Part shown: piece by piece, positions 6,567 through 14,585 of the stretch
Layout: every line of letters starts with the position of its first letter
Position numbering within the stretch: position 1 is the stretch's first letter
Program-made: the position numbers and the translations under genes
The notes under the pieces: generated by a model
Told to the model about the DNA's origin: nothing
Databases searched by the model: none
What the model saw: only the letters and a program-made list of their open reading frames with translations
NCBI GenBank assembly: GCA_030153045.1
Contig: JASLID010000106.1
Coordinates: 1-14,823 of the forward strand
Direction: 5' to 3'
Origin: Flavobacterium sp.
Lineage (GTDB): Bacteria > Bacteroidota > Bacteroidia > Flavobacteriales > Flavobacteriaceae
Length of the DNA: 14,823 nucleotides

Positions 6567-6624
6567 GCAAAATGTGTATTAATATTTAAACGTGCATAAA
6601 GCTTACAGCCTAATGCCTAAAGCC
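6545..6624 (+). repeat. Imperfect inverted repeat over the trpC end and trpC-trpF spacer
   Basis: Arm 6545-6568 and arm 6601-6624 are inverted copies matching at about 17 of 24 positions, with 32 nt between. The right arm is a string of GCCTAA-like words. The pair could fold into a stem-loop in the mRNA between trpC and trpF. Confidence 0.4.
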
Positions 6625-6632
6625 TTAAAACA

Positions 6633-7238
6633 ATGAAACTCAAAATCTGTGGGATGAAATATTCCGAAAACATTGAAGAAATAGCCCAATTACAACCGGA
6701 TTATTTAGGATTTATCTTCTATGAAAAATCGGAACGTTATTTTGATGATATACTACCTAAAATTGACAAATCCATTCAAAAAGTAGGTGTTTTTGTCAAT
6801 GCAACTTTGGAAGAAATCCTAAAAAAAATCAAACGATACGACTTGCAATTGGTGCAATTACACGGCAACGAATCACCTGAGTTTTGTGATTTATTAAAGT
6901 ACATCAATACCGATATCATTAAAGTTTTTTCTGTGGACGATGAATTCGATTTTAGAACCATTTATCCTTATGAAAGTGTTTGCGATTACTTTTTGTTTGA
7001 CACCAAAGGAGAAAAACCAGGTGGCAACGGAACGGTTTTCAATTGGGAAATTTTGAAAAATTATCATTCAAAAAAACCCTTTTTCCTTAGTGGAGGAATA
7101 GGTTTAGGAGACATTGAAAAAATACAAAAACTGAAATTACCTGTTTATGCGATTGATGTCAACAGCCAATTTGAAATCAAACCTGGATTAAAAAACACAC
7201 AACAACTAATACAATTACAAAATGAATTATCACGTTAA
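6633..7238 (+). CDS. trpF: Phosphoribosylanthranilate isomerase
   Basis: A 201-residue TIM-barrel enzyme that carries out the Amadori rearrangement of phosphoribosyl-anthranilate, the step between TrpD and TrpC. The general base Cys6 in KICGM and the general acid Asp123 in FLFDTKG are present, as are VQLHG (74-78), GGNG (130-133), SGGI (153-156) and the DVNSQFE.KPG phosphate-binding end (175-185). Length is normal. The gene sits after trpC and its last 17 nt overlap the start of trpB, which points to coupled translation. The spacer in front (66 nt) holds an inverted repeat and no promoter that I can see. Confidence 0.95.
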   Translation: MKLKICGMKYSENIEEIAQLQPDYLGFIFYEKSERYFDDILPKIDKSIQKVGVFVNATLEEILKKIKRYDLQLVQLHGNESPEFCDLLKYINTDIIKVFSVDDEFDFRTIYPYESVCDYFLFDTKGEKPGGNGTVFNWEILKNYHSKKPFFLSGGIGLGDIEKIQKLKLPVYAIDVNSQFEIKPGLKNTQQLIQLQNELSR

Positions 7239-8400
7239 CGAAAACGGTTTTTATGGCGAGTTTGGAGGGGCATTCATTCCTGAAATGCTTTATCCAAATG
7301 TAGAAGAATTGCGTCAAAACTACCTCAATTACATCAATGACCCAGAGTTCCAATTAGAATTCCAACAGCTATTAAAAGACTATGTTGGCCGCCCTACACC
7401 GCTCTATTTTGCAGAACGATTATCTTCAAAATACAACACTAAAATCTATCTTAAAAGGGAAGATTTGTGTCACACCGGAGCACACAAAATCAACAATACG
7501 ATTGGACAAATTTTATTAGCCAAACGTTTGGGCAAAACCCGAATCATTGCCGAAACCGGTGCCGGTCAACACGGTGTTGCTACCGCAACCGTCTGTGCTT
7601 TAATGGGTTTGCAATGCATTGTGTATATGGGCGAAATCGACATTCAACGTCAAGCACCGAATGTCGCAAGAATGAAAATGTTAGGAGCAGAAGTCCGTCC
7701 CACCACTTCAGGTTCAAAAACTTTAAAAGACGCTACAAATGAGGCTATTCGCGATTGGATTAACAACCCTGTCGATACCTATTATATTATTGGTTCGGTG
7801 GTGGGACCTCATCCCTATCCAGATATGGTAGCACGTTTTCAAAGCGTAATTTCTGCCGAAATGAAACAGCAATTACAGGAAAAAGAAGGTCGTAAAAACC
7901 CCGATTATGTCATCGCTTGTGTGGGTGGCGGAAGCAATGCAGCAGGTGCTTTTTACCATTTCTTAGAGGAAGATGTAAATCTAATTGCAGTGGAAGCTGC
8001 TGGAAAAGGTATAGATTCTGGTGAAAGTGCAGCTACTTCTGTATTAGGCAAAATTGGCATTATTCATGGTAGTAAAACCTTGTTAATGCAGTCCGAAGAC
8101 GGGCAAATTACAGAACCATATTCCATCTCTGCAGGGTTGGATTATCCAGGAGTTGGACCTTTACATGCGCATCTTTTTGAGTCGAAAAGAGCCGAATTTT
8201 TCGCTGTAACTGATGACGAAGCTATGACTGCTGGACTCAATTTATGCAAGACAGAAGGCATCATTCCAGCCATCGAAACGTCACATGCATTAGCCGTTTT
8301 GGATCAGAAAAAATTCAAAAAAAGTGACATAATTATCATCAATTTATCGGGTCGTGGAGACAAAGATTTGAATACATATATTAACTATTTTGGCTTTTAA
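7222..8400 (+). CDS. trpB: Tryptophan synthase beta subunit
   Basis: A 392-residue PLP enzyme that condenses serine with indole, channelled from TrpA, to give tryptophan. It starts MNYHVNENGFYGEFGGAFIPEML, the usual N-terminus of the classic TrpB1 type. The PLP lysine is Lys89 in HTGAHKINN, followed by ETGAGQHG (111-118, with catalytic Glu111), the phosphate-binding GGGSNA (235-240) and the pyridine-nitrogen region LSGRGDKD (375-382). All are intact. Its start lies inside the end of trpF (17-nt overlap). The alpha-subunit gene follows after 77 nt. It is expected in the cytosol as an alpha2-beta2 complex. Confidence 0.97.
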   Translation: MNYHVNENGFYGEFGGAFIPEMLYPNVEELRQNYLNYINDPEFQLEFQQLLKDYVGRPTPLYFAERLSSKYNTKIYLKREDLCHTGAHKINNTIGQILLAKRLGKTRIIAETGAGQHGVATATVCALMGLQCIVYMGEIDIQRQAPNVARMKMLGAEVRPTTSGSKTLKDATNEAIRDWINNPVDTYYIIGSVVGPHPYPDMVARFQSVISAEMKQQLQEKEGRKNPDYVIACVGGGSNAAGAFYHFLEEDVNLIAVEAAGKGIDSGESAATSVLGKIGIIHGSKTLLMQSEDGQITEPYSISAGLDYPGVGPLHAHLFESKRAEFFAVTDDEAMTAGLNLCKTEGIIPAIETSHALAVLDQKKFKKSDIIIINLSGRGDKDLNTYINYFGF

Positions 8401-8417
8401 ATTGACTAAAAACAGTC

Positions 8418-8481
8418 CGAATAAATTGCAATATTCGAATAAAATTTGACGAAAGGCATAATGAAAAACACTAAAAAATGA
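8418..8481 (+). other. trpB-trpA spacer with hairpin and a 6-codon frame overlapping the trpA start
   Basis: CGAATA (8418-8423) and TATTCG (8432-8437) can pair around an 8-nt loop. Downstream, ATG at 8461 opens MKNTKK and stops at TGA 8479-8481, which overlaps the trpA ATG as ATGA. A ribosome finishing this tiny frame could re-start at trpA. The frame is too short to support as a gene. Confidence 0.3.
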
Positions 8482-9239
8482 ACAGGATAAACACCAAATT
8501 ATTAGAAAATAAAAAGATACTTTCCATCTATTTTACCGCTGGATTTCCGCGTTTAAATGACACCATTTCCATCATTGAAGAGCTCGAAAAAAGCGGTGTC
8601 GACATGATAGAAATTGGCTTACCATTCAGTGATCCGTTAGCAGATGGACCCACAATTCAAGAAAGTTCTACCCTTGCTTTGGAGAACGGAATGACCACAA
8701 AACTGCTCTTCGAACAGCTAAAAAATATCCGAAAAACAGTCCAAATTCCACTCCTAATCATGGGTTATTTTAACCCGATTTTACAGTTTGGAGTAGAGGA
8801 ATTTTGTCGAAAATGTGCTGAAATTGGCATTGACGGATTGATCATTCCAGACCTTCCAATGGACGTTTTTGAGCAAGAATTGAAGCCGATTTTTGAGCAG
8901 TATAATTTGAAGAATATCTTCCTAATTACACCCCAAACTTCGACAGAACGCATCCAAAAAATTGATGTGATTTCAGATAGTTTTATCTACATGGTGAGTA
9001 GTTCGAGTACGACAGGAAGTCAAAATTCCTTCGGAGAAATACAAAAAAACTACTTTGAAAGAATTGCCAAAATGGGGTTGGATAACCCTCAAATTGTCGG
9101 TTTTGGCATCTCCAATTCCGATACATTTCATCAAGCAACTGAGCATCAAAAAGGTGCCATTATTGGAAGTTCATTCGTGAATTATCTCAAAAACAACAAA
9201 ATTTCATCCATTTCAAATTATATCAAATCTTTAGTTTAA
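8478..9239 (+). CDS. trpA: Tryptophan synthase alpha subunit
   Basis: A 253-residue TIM-barrel subunit that cleaves indole-3-glycerol phosphate to indole and glyceraldehyde-3-phosphate and passes indole to TrpB. Catalytic Glu45 (MIEIGLPFSDP) and Asp56 (PLADGP) correspond to Glu49 and Asp60 of the enterobacterial enzyme, and Tyr171 matches its Tyr175. The loop after Tyr171 reads VSSSSTTG rather than the proteobacterial SRxGVTG. I believe this is usual in Bacteroidetes, and the threonine-glycine pair remains. GFGIS (208-212) and the phosphate-binding GSS (230-232) close the barrel. It is the last gene of the operon and a stem-loop terminator follows about 117 nt later. Confidence 0.96.
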   Translation: MNRINTKLLENKKILSIYFTAGFPRLNDTISIIEELEKSGVDMIEIGLPFSDPLADGPTIQESSTLALENGMTTKLLFEQLKNIRKTVQIPLLIMGYFNPILQFGVEEFCRKCAEIGIDGLIIPDLPMDVFEQELKPIFEQYNLKNIFLITPQTSTERIQKIDVISDSFIYMVSSSSTTGSQNSFGEIQKNYFERIAKMGLDNPQIVGFGISNSDTFHQATEHQKGAIIGSSFVNYLKNNKISSISNYIKSLV

Positions 9240-9356
9240 ATAAAATTACCTAACAATCTAGTTAATATTATTTTAAACACACACTATAGATTTTACTTAT
9301 AATCAAAAAAACGCGCTTTTAGGTGCATTTTTCGGTAAATTATAGACTAAAAACTC

Positions 9357-9410
9357 CAAACGCTATCACTTTACTAATGATTCATTATTAAGTGTAGCGT
9401 TTGTCTTTTT
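9357..9410 (+). terminator. Stem-loop terminator after trpA
   Basis: CAAACGCTA (9357-9365) pairs with TAGCGTTTG (9395-9403). After one bulged T, CACTT (9367-9371) pairs with AAGTG (9390-9394), giving 14 base pairs, followed by TCTTTTT (9404-9410). The tract is interrupted but fits a Rho-independent terminator for the trp operon. The rest of 9240-9356 holds no gene. A weaker candidate hairpin with arms AAAAA.GC/GC.TTTTT lies at about 9306-9332. Confidence 0.65.
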
Positions 9411-9485
9411 CACACCTCAAAAACACTCCCCTTCTCCACACAAAAAACATAAATTTAATTTAGTTAAAAAAAAGTTAAAATTAAA

Positions 9486-9523
9486 TTAAACAAACGTTTA
9501 ATTTAAACAAACGTTTAATTTTG
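9486..9523 (+). promoter_or_regulatory. Tandem operator palindromes overlapping the -7 box of the efflux operon
   Basis: Two copies of a 19-nt direct repeat cover 9486-9504 and 9503-9521 (period 17). Each contains TTAAACAAACGTTTAA, whose ends TTAAAC/GTTTAA are inverted copies around a 4-nt centre. A -7 box TAATTTTG (9516-9523, fits TAnnTTTG) overlaps the second copy; no clear -33 TTG is seen. Tandem palindromes over the start site right before a tetR gene suggest self-repression. Confidence 0.7.
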
Positions 9524-9547
9524 TGGCGATTTTAAAAATCAATACTC

Positions 9548-10171
9548 ATGACTGATTTTAATGACAAACAAATTGAGATTCTTCAGGTCGCTGAAAAACT
9601 ATTTTCAGAACATGGATTTGACGGAACTTCAGTGAGAGATATTGCTAAAGAAGCGAACATCAACATCGCGATGATTTCATACTATTTTGGTTCGAAAGAA
9701 AAACTTCTGGAAGCATTAATCATCAATCGTATTTCGGACTTAAGAATGGAATTGGAAAACCTTTTCAAAGAGAGCTTATCCCCTTTTGAAAAAATTGACA
9801 AATTGATTGAATTGTACATCACCCGAATTAATAAAAATTGTGGCATGTATCAAATTATTCATTTTGAAATTATGTCCAAAAAAAGAGACATTAATTACGA
9901 TGCTTTTAACGAGGTTAAAAAATACAATTTACAAGTTTTAAAAAACATAATTGAAGAAGGTCAATCGAAAGGATTATTTGCAAAAAATATAAATGTGGCG
10001 CTAATTCCTCCGACGATTATGGGAACGTATTTTCACTTTCAAATGAACAAACCTTTTTATTCAGATTTGTTCGATTTGAAAACCAAAGAAGATTTCAATA
10101 ATTATGTTCATACCGATTTAACAAAACACATTCAAAAAACAATTAAAGCACTTTTGGTTTATGAAAATTAA
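9548..10171 (+). CDS. TetR-family repressor of the efflux operon
   Basis: A 207-residue regulator. The N-terminal DNA-binding domain covers about residues 8-55: QIEILQVAEKLFSEHGFDGT, then the helix-turn-helix VRDIAKEANINIAMISYYFGSKEKLLEAL with the family's YYFGSKE hallmark. The rest is the usual all-helical ligand and dimer domain, with no recognisable ligand signature. It is the first gene of the tolC-emrA-emrB-type operon and overlaps the tolC-type gene by 11 nt. Two operator-like palindromes sit over its own promoter. I infer that it represses the whole operon and lets go when a drug or bile-like compound binds. The inducer cannot be read from the sequence. Confidence 0.9.
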   Translation: MTDFNDKQIEILQVAEKLFSEHGFDGTSVRDIAKEANINIAMISYYFGSKEKLLEALIINRISDLRMELENLFKESLSPFEKIDKLIELYITRINKNCGMYQIIHFEIMSKKRDINYDAFNEVKKYNLQVLKNIIEEGQSKGLFAKNINVALIPPTIMGTYFHFQMNKPFYSDLFDLKTKEDFNNYVHTDLTKHIQKTIKALLVYEN

Positions 10172-11486
10172 AAAATACATTCTGATCGTGATTTCTCTTT
10201 TTGGAATTACGATTAGTCATTCACAAGAAATAAAAAAATTATCGCTGAAAGAAGCCATCACATTAGCCACTACAAAAAGCAACGAATCGAATCTTGCCAA
10301 CATAAAAGTAGCTACTTCAAAACTGGAAATGGAAACGGTAAAAAACAATCAATATCCTAGTTTAAAAGTTTCAGGACAGTTTTTACAATTGACTAATGCC
10401 AATATTGATTCAAACCTTAAAACAGGAGGTTCATCAAACGGATCATCTTCACCAATTGAAGTTAGTCAATTGATGATTGGTCAAGCTAATGTTTCGATGC
10501 CAATCTTTAATGGTTTCAAATTAAAAAATAGCATTTCTGCTTCTGAAAGTTTATACAAAGCACAAACTGCTTCGGCATCACACACGAAAGAGCGATTAGC
10601 CATTTATGTAGTTGAATTGTTTGCCAAATTATATCAGTCTCAAGAAATGGCTTCGCTTATCGCAGAAAATCTAAAAAGTGCCCAACAACGTACCAAAGAT
10701 TTTTCGGCCATGGTAGACAACGGATTGATGGCTCGCAATGATTTATTGAAAGCCCAATTGCAGGAATCGAACATTCAACTTTCACTGGATAGCGCAAATA
10801 AAAATGTAAATGTGATTAATTACCAATTGGCAACACTTTTACAATTGCCTGAAAACACGAAAATTGCCATTGATATTGAAACCATCAAAAACGATATGCA
10901 AAAAAGTAAAAATCTTGTCTCTGAAGCCAAAAGAAGCGACTTAGAAGCGCTAACTTTTCAACAGAAAGCATCTGAATCAGGAGTGAAAATAGCAAAAAGT
11001 GGCTATTACCCTTCATTGGCTTTAGTGGGTGGCTATATTGCTTTCGATTTGAAAGATGTGGTAACGGTGAGTAATGCTATGAATGTTGGTGTTGGATTGA
11101 GTTATGATTTGGCTTCTATCTTCAAAAATGGAAAAGAAGTGAAATTGGCTAAAAGCAAATCGGAACAAACCAAAACAGCGATTTCTATTTTAACCGATAA
11201 AATCAAAGAGGAAACACAAGAAGCTCAAGAGAATTACAATCTTTCGATGAAGCAAAATGTAGTATATACTCAAGCGGTGGAACAAGCGACCGAAAATTAC
11301 CGAATCGTAAAAGACAAATACGACAACAGCTTATCAACCACTAATGATTTATTGGAAGCCGATGTACAACAATTGCAAACCAAAATTAATCTAGCACTTT
11401 CACAAGCTGATATTGCTTTAAAATATTACCAACTGCAATTTGCAGAAGGAAAATTAATCAACTCATTCAATTTATCTCAAAACTAA
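10161..11486 (+). CDS. TolC-family outer membrane efflux protein
   Basis: A 441-residue outer-membrane channel component. Residues 1-21 form a signal peptide (MKIKKYILIVISLFGITISHS, with cleavage likely before Gln22). The mature part has the two repeated long-helix halves of the OEP family: LSLKEAITLATTKSNESNLAN at about 28-48 opens the first, and SDLEALTFQQKASESGVKIAKSGYYPSLALVGGY near 260-292 opens the second. The end of the second half is the helix LLEADVQQLQTKINLALSQADIALKYYQL. It should form a trimeric tunnel through the outer membrane and join the EmrA-like adaptor and EmrB-like pump. Start overlaps the tetR gene by 11 nt and the adaptor gene follows after 13 nt. Confidence 0.92.
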   Translation: MKIKKYILIVISLFGITISHSQEIKKLSLKEAITLATTKSNESNLANIKVATSKLEMETVKNNQYPSLKVSGQFLQLTNANIDSNLKTGGSSNGSSSPIEVSQLMIGQANVSMPIFNGFKLKNSISASESLYKAQTASASHTKERLAIYVVELFAKLYQSQEMASLIAENLKSAQQRTKDFSAMVDNGLMARNDLLKAQLQESNIQLSLDSANKNVNVINYQLATLLQLPENTKIAIDIETIKNDMQKSKNLVSEAKRSDLEALTFQQKASESGVKIAKSGYYPSLALVGGYIAFDLKDVVTVSNAMNVGVGLSYDLASIFKNGKEVKLAKSKSEQTKTAISILTDKIKEETQEAQENYNLSMKQNVVYTQAVEQATENYRIVKDKYDNSLSTTNDLLEADVQQLQTKINLALSQADIALKYYQLQFAEGKLINSFNLSQN

Positions 11487-11499
11487 ATAGCGCATCACA

Positions 11500-12582
11500 A
11501 TGGAAAAGAAGAAAAAAACAAATAAAAGATTCATATTGATTTTTACCGTGTTTATCCTTTTAGGCGGAACGTACGGAATTTACAAATACATGCATTCTTT
11601 AGCTCACGAAGAGACTGATGATGCTCAAATTGAGAAAAACATGAATCCAATCATTCCAAGAGTGACCGGATACGTAACCAAGGTCTATGTCAAAGACAAC
11701 CAATTGGTAAAAAAAGGAGACACCCTGTTTACAGTCGATAACAGAGATTATCTGGTGAAAGTAGCCGAAGCAAAAGCCGCTTTAATGGCTGCTCAAGAAA
11801 GTTATGCCGTTTCTAAAGCGGATATTGGGACAGCACAAGCTAACGTTTCAGTATCGGATGCCAACGTGCAATCTGCCGGCGGTAGTATCGAAACTGCTAA
11901 AATTAGATTAAACAGAGCTTCAAACGATTACGAACGCTATAATAATCTATACAAAAACCATTCGATTACAAAACAGCAATTCGAACAGGCAGAAGCAGCA
12001 AAATTAGAAGCAGAAAGCCAATTGAGAATTTTACAAGAGCAACAAAAAGCAACCTCGTTTCAAAAAACAGTGGCTTCGTCAAGATCTAATGTTTCGTCAA
12101 AACAAGCTGAAGTTGCAGCAGCCAATATTAAACGTGCTCAAGCGCTTTTAGATGCCGCTGAATTAAACCTGAATTACACTACGGTAACTGCAGCCATTGA
12201 CGGACAAGTATCAAAAATAGCCATTCAGCCGGGACAATTTATTCAACCAGGTCAGTCGTTATTTTATGTAATCAACGATCAGGACGTTTGGGTAATTGCG
12301 AATTTTAAAGAAACACAATTAAACAAAATGGTCGAAGGTCAAAAGGTAACCATCAAAGCCGATGCTTTTCCAGATACTGAATTTGAAGGAACCATTGCAT
12401 CGTTTTCGCCGGCAACAGGAGCTCGTTTCTCTATTTTACCTCCAGATAATGCAACAGGAAATTTCGTAAAAACAATTCAACGTTTACCAGTCAAAATTAG
12501 CCTTAACGCAAGTAACGATGCTACAAAAGTAAAATTATTGCGTCCGGGAATGAATGTGGATGTGGACGTGCATATCAAATAA
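11500..12582 (+). CDS. HlyD/EmrA-family membrane fusion (adaptor) protein
   Basis: A 360-residue periplasmic adaptor. A short basic tail is followed by one membrane segment at about residues 11-28. The EmrA-type motif ETDDAQIEKNMNPIIPRVTGYV (38-59) leads into the first half of the lipoyl-like domain (KVYVKDNQLVKKGDTLFTVD). Residues about 85-225 are an alanine- and glutamine-rich coiled-coil hairpin, then the second lipoyl half (YTTVTAAIDGQVSKIAIQPGQFIQPGQ) and the beta-barrel domain with FKETQL and the closing RPGMNVDVDVHI. It bridges the MFS pump in the inner membrane and the TolC-like channel. It lies 13 nt after the tolC-type gene. The pump gene comes only after a 275-nt spacer. Confidence 0.92.
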   Translation: MEKKKKTNKRFILIFTVFILLGGTYGIYKYMHSLAHEETDDAQIEKNMNPIIPRVTGYVTKVYVKDNQLVKKGDTLFTVDNRDYLVKVAEAKAALMAAQESYAVSKADIGTAQANVSVSDANVQSAGGSIETAKIRLNRASNDYERYNNLYKNHSITKQQFEQAEAAKLEAESQLRILQEQQKATSFQKTVASSRSNVSSKQAEVAAANIKRAQALLDAAELNLNYTTVTAAIDGQVSKIAIQPGQFIQPGQSLFYVINDQDVWVIANFKETQLNKMVEGQKVTIKADAFPDTEFEGTIASFSPATGARFSILPPDNATGNFVKTIQRLPVKISLNASNDATKVKLLRPGMNVDVDVHIK

Positions 12583-12587
12583 TTTCA

Positions 12588-12723
12588 AAACACATTGAAA
12601 CATAGATTAACATTCTAAAGTTTTAAGAAAGCTTGCTTTTATATAGATTACATAGCTATGTGAAATAAAGAATTGTCTATTAATCTCTTTTATTTAAAAT
12701 TTCATCTATGATTCTATGTGTTT
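12588..12723 (+). repeat. Imperfect inverted-repeat element between the adaptor and pump genes
   Basis: Arms 12588-12607 and 12704-12723 are inverted copies matching at 18 of 20 positions. A perfect 12-bp palindrome, ACATAGCTATGT, lies inside at 12650-12661. The AT-rich 136-bp unit has no reading frame of note and resembles a small dispersed intergenic element (inference). Confidence 0.5.
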
Positions 12724-12739
12724 CAAAAAAAGTATTAAG

Positions 12740-12815
12740 AGCTATTTCCTGCTATTCACTACAATCTTTTTTCGGTAAAAAACCTCAAAAAGGATTTCCG
12801 TTACTATCAGGGCTA
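12740..12815 (+). ncRNA. Structured element resembling the Flavo-1 RNA motif (candidate)
   Basis: A long-range hairpin can be drawn: AGC/GCT (12740-12742/12812-12814), CCTG/CAGG (12748-12751/12808-12811), a large internal loop, then AATCTTTTT (12763-12771) with AAAAAGGATT (12787-12796, one bulged G), capped by GGT/ACC (12774-12776/12782-12784). The two sides of the internal loop carry CTATTCACTAC and TCCGTTACTAT, an arrangement I recall from the Flavo-1 motif common in flavobacteria. The family match is from memory. The element could act in either orientation. Confidence 0.45.
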
Positions 12816-12857
12816 AAACATCTCGTTCAATACAAATTATCAATTATCAATTAAAAT

Positions 12858-14447
12858 ATGGCAACAACTACTGCGACCGAAGACGATTTAGTAGAATACG
12901 GCTTTAGAAGGATTATTATTACCATTACCGCAGTACTTTGTGCTTTGCTGGAGATTGTGGATACAACCATCGTTAATGTGGCTTTAACCAACATGCGAGG
13001 AAGTTTGGGCGCAACCCTAACTGATGTCGCTTGGGTTATTACCGCTTACGCGATTGCGAATGTAATTGTCATTCCTATGACAAGTTGGTTATCACAGCAA
13101 TTTGGGCGACGAAATTATTTTGCCGTTTCCATTATTGTTTTTACGGTAGCTTCTTTCCTTTGTGGAAATGCAACCAACATCTGGGAGCTTGTTGCTTTCC
13201 GATTCATACAAGGTCTTGGTGGTGGCGCCTTGTTAGTAACTGCCCAAACCATCATTACCGAAAGTTATCCTATGGCAAAACGTGGAATGGCACAAGCCAT
13301 TTACGGAATGGGTGTTATTGTGGGTCCAACATTAGGTCCACCCTTAGGAGGTTATTTGGTTGATAATTTTTCGTGGCCTTATATTTTCTATATCAATATT
13401 CCATTAGGGATTATTGCAACATTTTTGACCTTAACTTTCGTTAGAAGTCCAAAGTATGGTGAAAAACTAAAAGCCAATCAAGTCGATTGGTGGGGTATTC
13501 TTTTCTTATCGGCGTTTATTGGTTCATTGCAATTTGTTTTAGAACACGGCCAACAGGATGATTGGTTTAGCAATTCGACTATTGTCATTTTAAGTGTTGT
13601 TTCTGTAACCGGCTTGCTCCTTTTTGTTTGGAGAGAACTAACTTATAAGCACCCAATCGTAAATTTAGGCGTTTTAAAGGACGGAAACTTACGAATTGGA
13701 ATCTTGATGGGCTTCATTCTTGGATTTGGATTATATGGCTCCACATTGATTATTCCTATTTACACCCAATCGATATTAGGTTGGACTGCTTTAGATGCCG
13801 GATTGTTATTAATTCCAGGTTCTATTACGACTGCTATCCTGATGCCGTTTGTAGGTAAAATGATTCAAAAAGGAATTCCACAGAGCTATATGATTGCCGT
13901 TGGATTCTTAGTATTCTTTTTCTTTACCTTTTGGATGCGTAATGTGATGACGCCTGATACTGGAGTAGAACATTTTTACTGGCCATTGATTTTGAGAGGA
14001 ATTGGATTAGGATTATTATTCGTGCCCATTACCACTTTATCGTTATCCACATTAAAAGGAAAACACATTGGCGAAGGAGCCGCATTTACTGGAATGTTCA
14101 GACAGTTGGGAGGTTCTTTTGGTATTGCGATTATTACAACGCTTATCACCCGATTCAGTCAAAAACACAGAGTCGATTTGATTCCTCATCTTGACGGAAC
14201 CAGAATTGAAGTGCAACAACGTTTACAAACCTTGCAAAAAGGATTTATGAGTAAAGGATTTAGTGCGAACGAAGCCTTAAACAAAGCGTATCAGGTGATG
14301 GATTTTTCGGTTTTGAAGCAAAGTACTGTTTTATCGTATATGGATATTTTTATGTATCTCGGCGTTATGTTCTTATGCTGCATCCCAATTGTTTTCTTGA
14401 TTAAGAAAGGGAAAAACATAATTAATCCTGCCGATGCGATGCATTAA
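12858..14447 (+). CDS. EmrB/QacA-type (DHA2) MFS multidrug transporter
   Basis: A 529-residue drug:proton antiporter with about 14 hydrophobic segments. The family motifs are clear: D1 (LEIVDTTIVNVAL, about 31-43), the loop 2-3 motif around SQQFGRRNYF (79-88), and motif C GVIVGPTLGPPLGGYL (152-167) followed by WPYIFYINIPLGI. The C-terminal half has LGWTALDAGLLLIPG and RQLGGSFGIAIITTLI, as in EmrB relatives. With the EmrA-like and TolC-like proteins it should pump hydrophobic compounds straight across both membranes. Start ATG 12858 precedes a polar tail and then the first membrane helix. No -7 box is obvious in the 275-nt spacer, so read-through from the operon promoter is likely. The substrate is unknown. 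Confidence 0.92.
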   Translation: MATTTATEDDLVEYGFRRIIITITAVLCALLEIVDTTIVNVALTNMRGSLGATLTDVAWVITAYAIANVIVIPMTSWLSQQFGRRNYFAVSIIVFTVASFLCGNATNIWELVAFRFIQGLGGGALLVTAQTIITESYPMAKRGMAQAIYGMGVIVGPTLGPPLGGYLVDNFSWPYIFYINIPLGIIATFLTLTFVRSPKYGEKLKANQVDWWGILFLSAFIGSLQFVLEHGQQDDWFSNSTIVILSVVSVTGLLLFVWRELTYKHPIVNLGVLKDGNLRIGILMGFILGFGLYGSTLIIPIYTQSILGWTALDAGLLLIPGSITTAILMPFVGKMIQKGIPQSYMIAVGFLVFFFFTFWMRNVMTPDTGVEHFYWPLILRGIGLGLLFVPITTLSLSTLKGKHIGEGAAFTGMFRQLGGSFGIAIITTLITRFSQKHRVDLIPHLDGTRIEVQQRLQTLQKGFMSKGFSANEALNKAYQVMDFSVLKQSTVLSYMDIFMYLGVMFLCCIPIVFLIKKGKNIINPADAMH

Positions 14448-14487
14448 TAAAGTTGCTGCTTAAAATAGATATTAACCATTTATTTTG

Positions 14488-14585
14488 GATTCCCGCCTGC
14501 GCGGGAAAGACAAAGACAACAATAACAAAGATGCTTTTATAGGAAAGACAAACTTGTTGCTGTCTTTCCCGCGCAGGCGGGAATC
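14488..14585. repeat. REPIN-like pair of inverted GC-rich repeats
   Basis: A 25-bp sequence at 14488-14512 recurs as a perfect inverted copy at 14561-14585, with 48 bp between. Each copy is itself a hairpin with stem TTCCCGC/GCGGGAA and a 4-nt loop (14490-14507 and 14566-14583). Two REP hairpins facing each other is the REPIN layout. An 11-bp word, GGAAAGACAAA, also recurs at 14504-14514 and 14542-14552. High GC in an AT-rich spacer supports a foreign repeat family. Confidence 0.7.
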
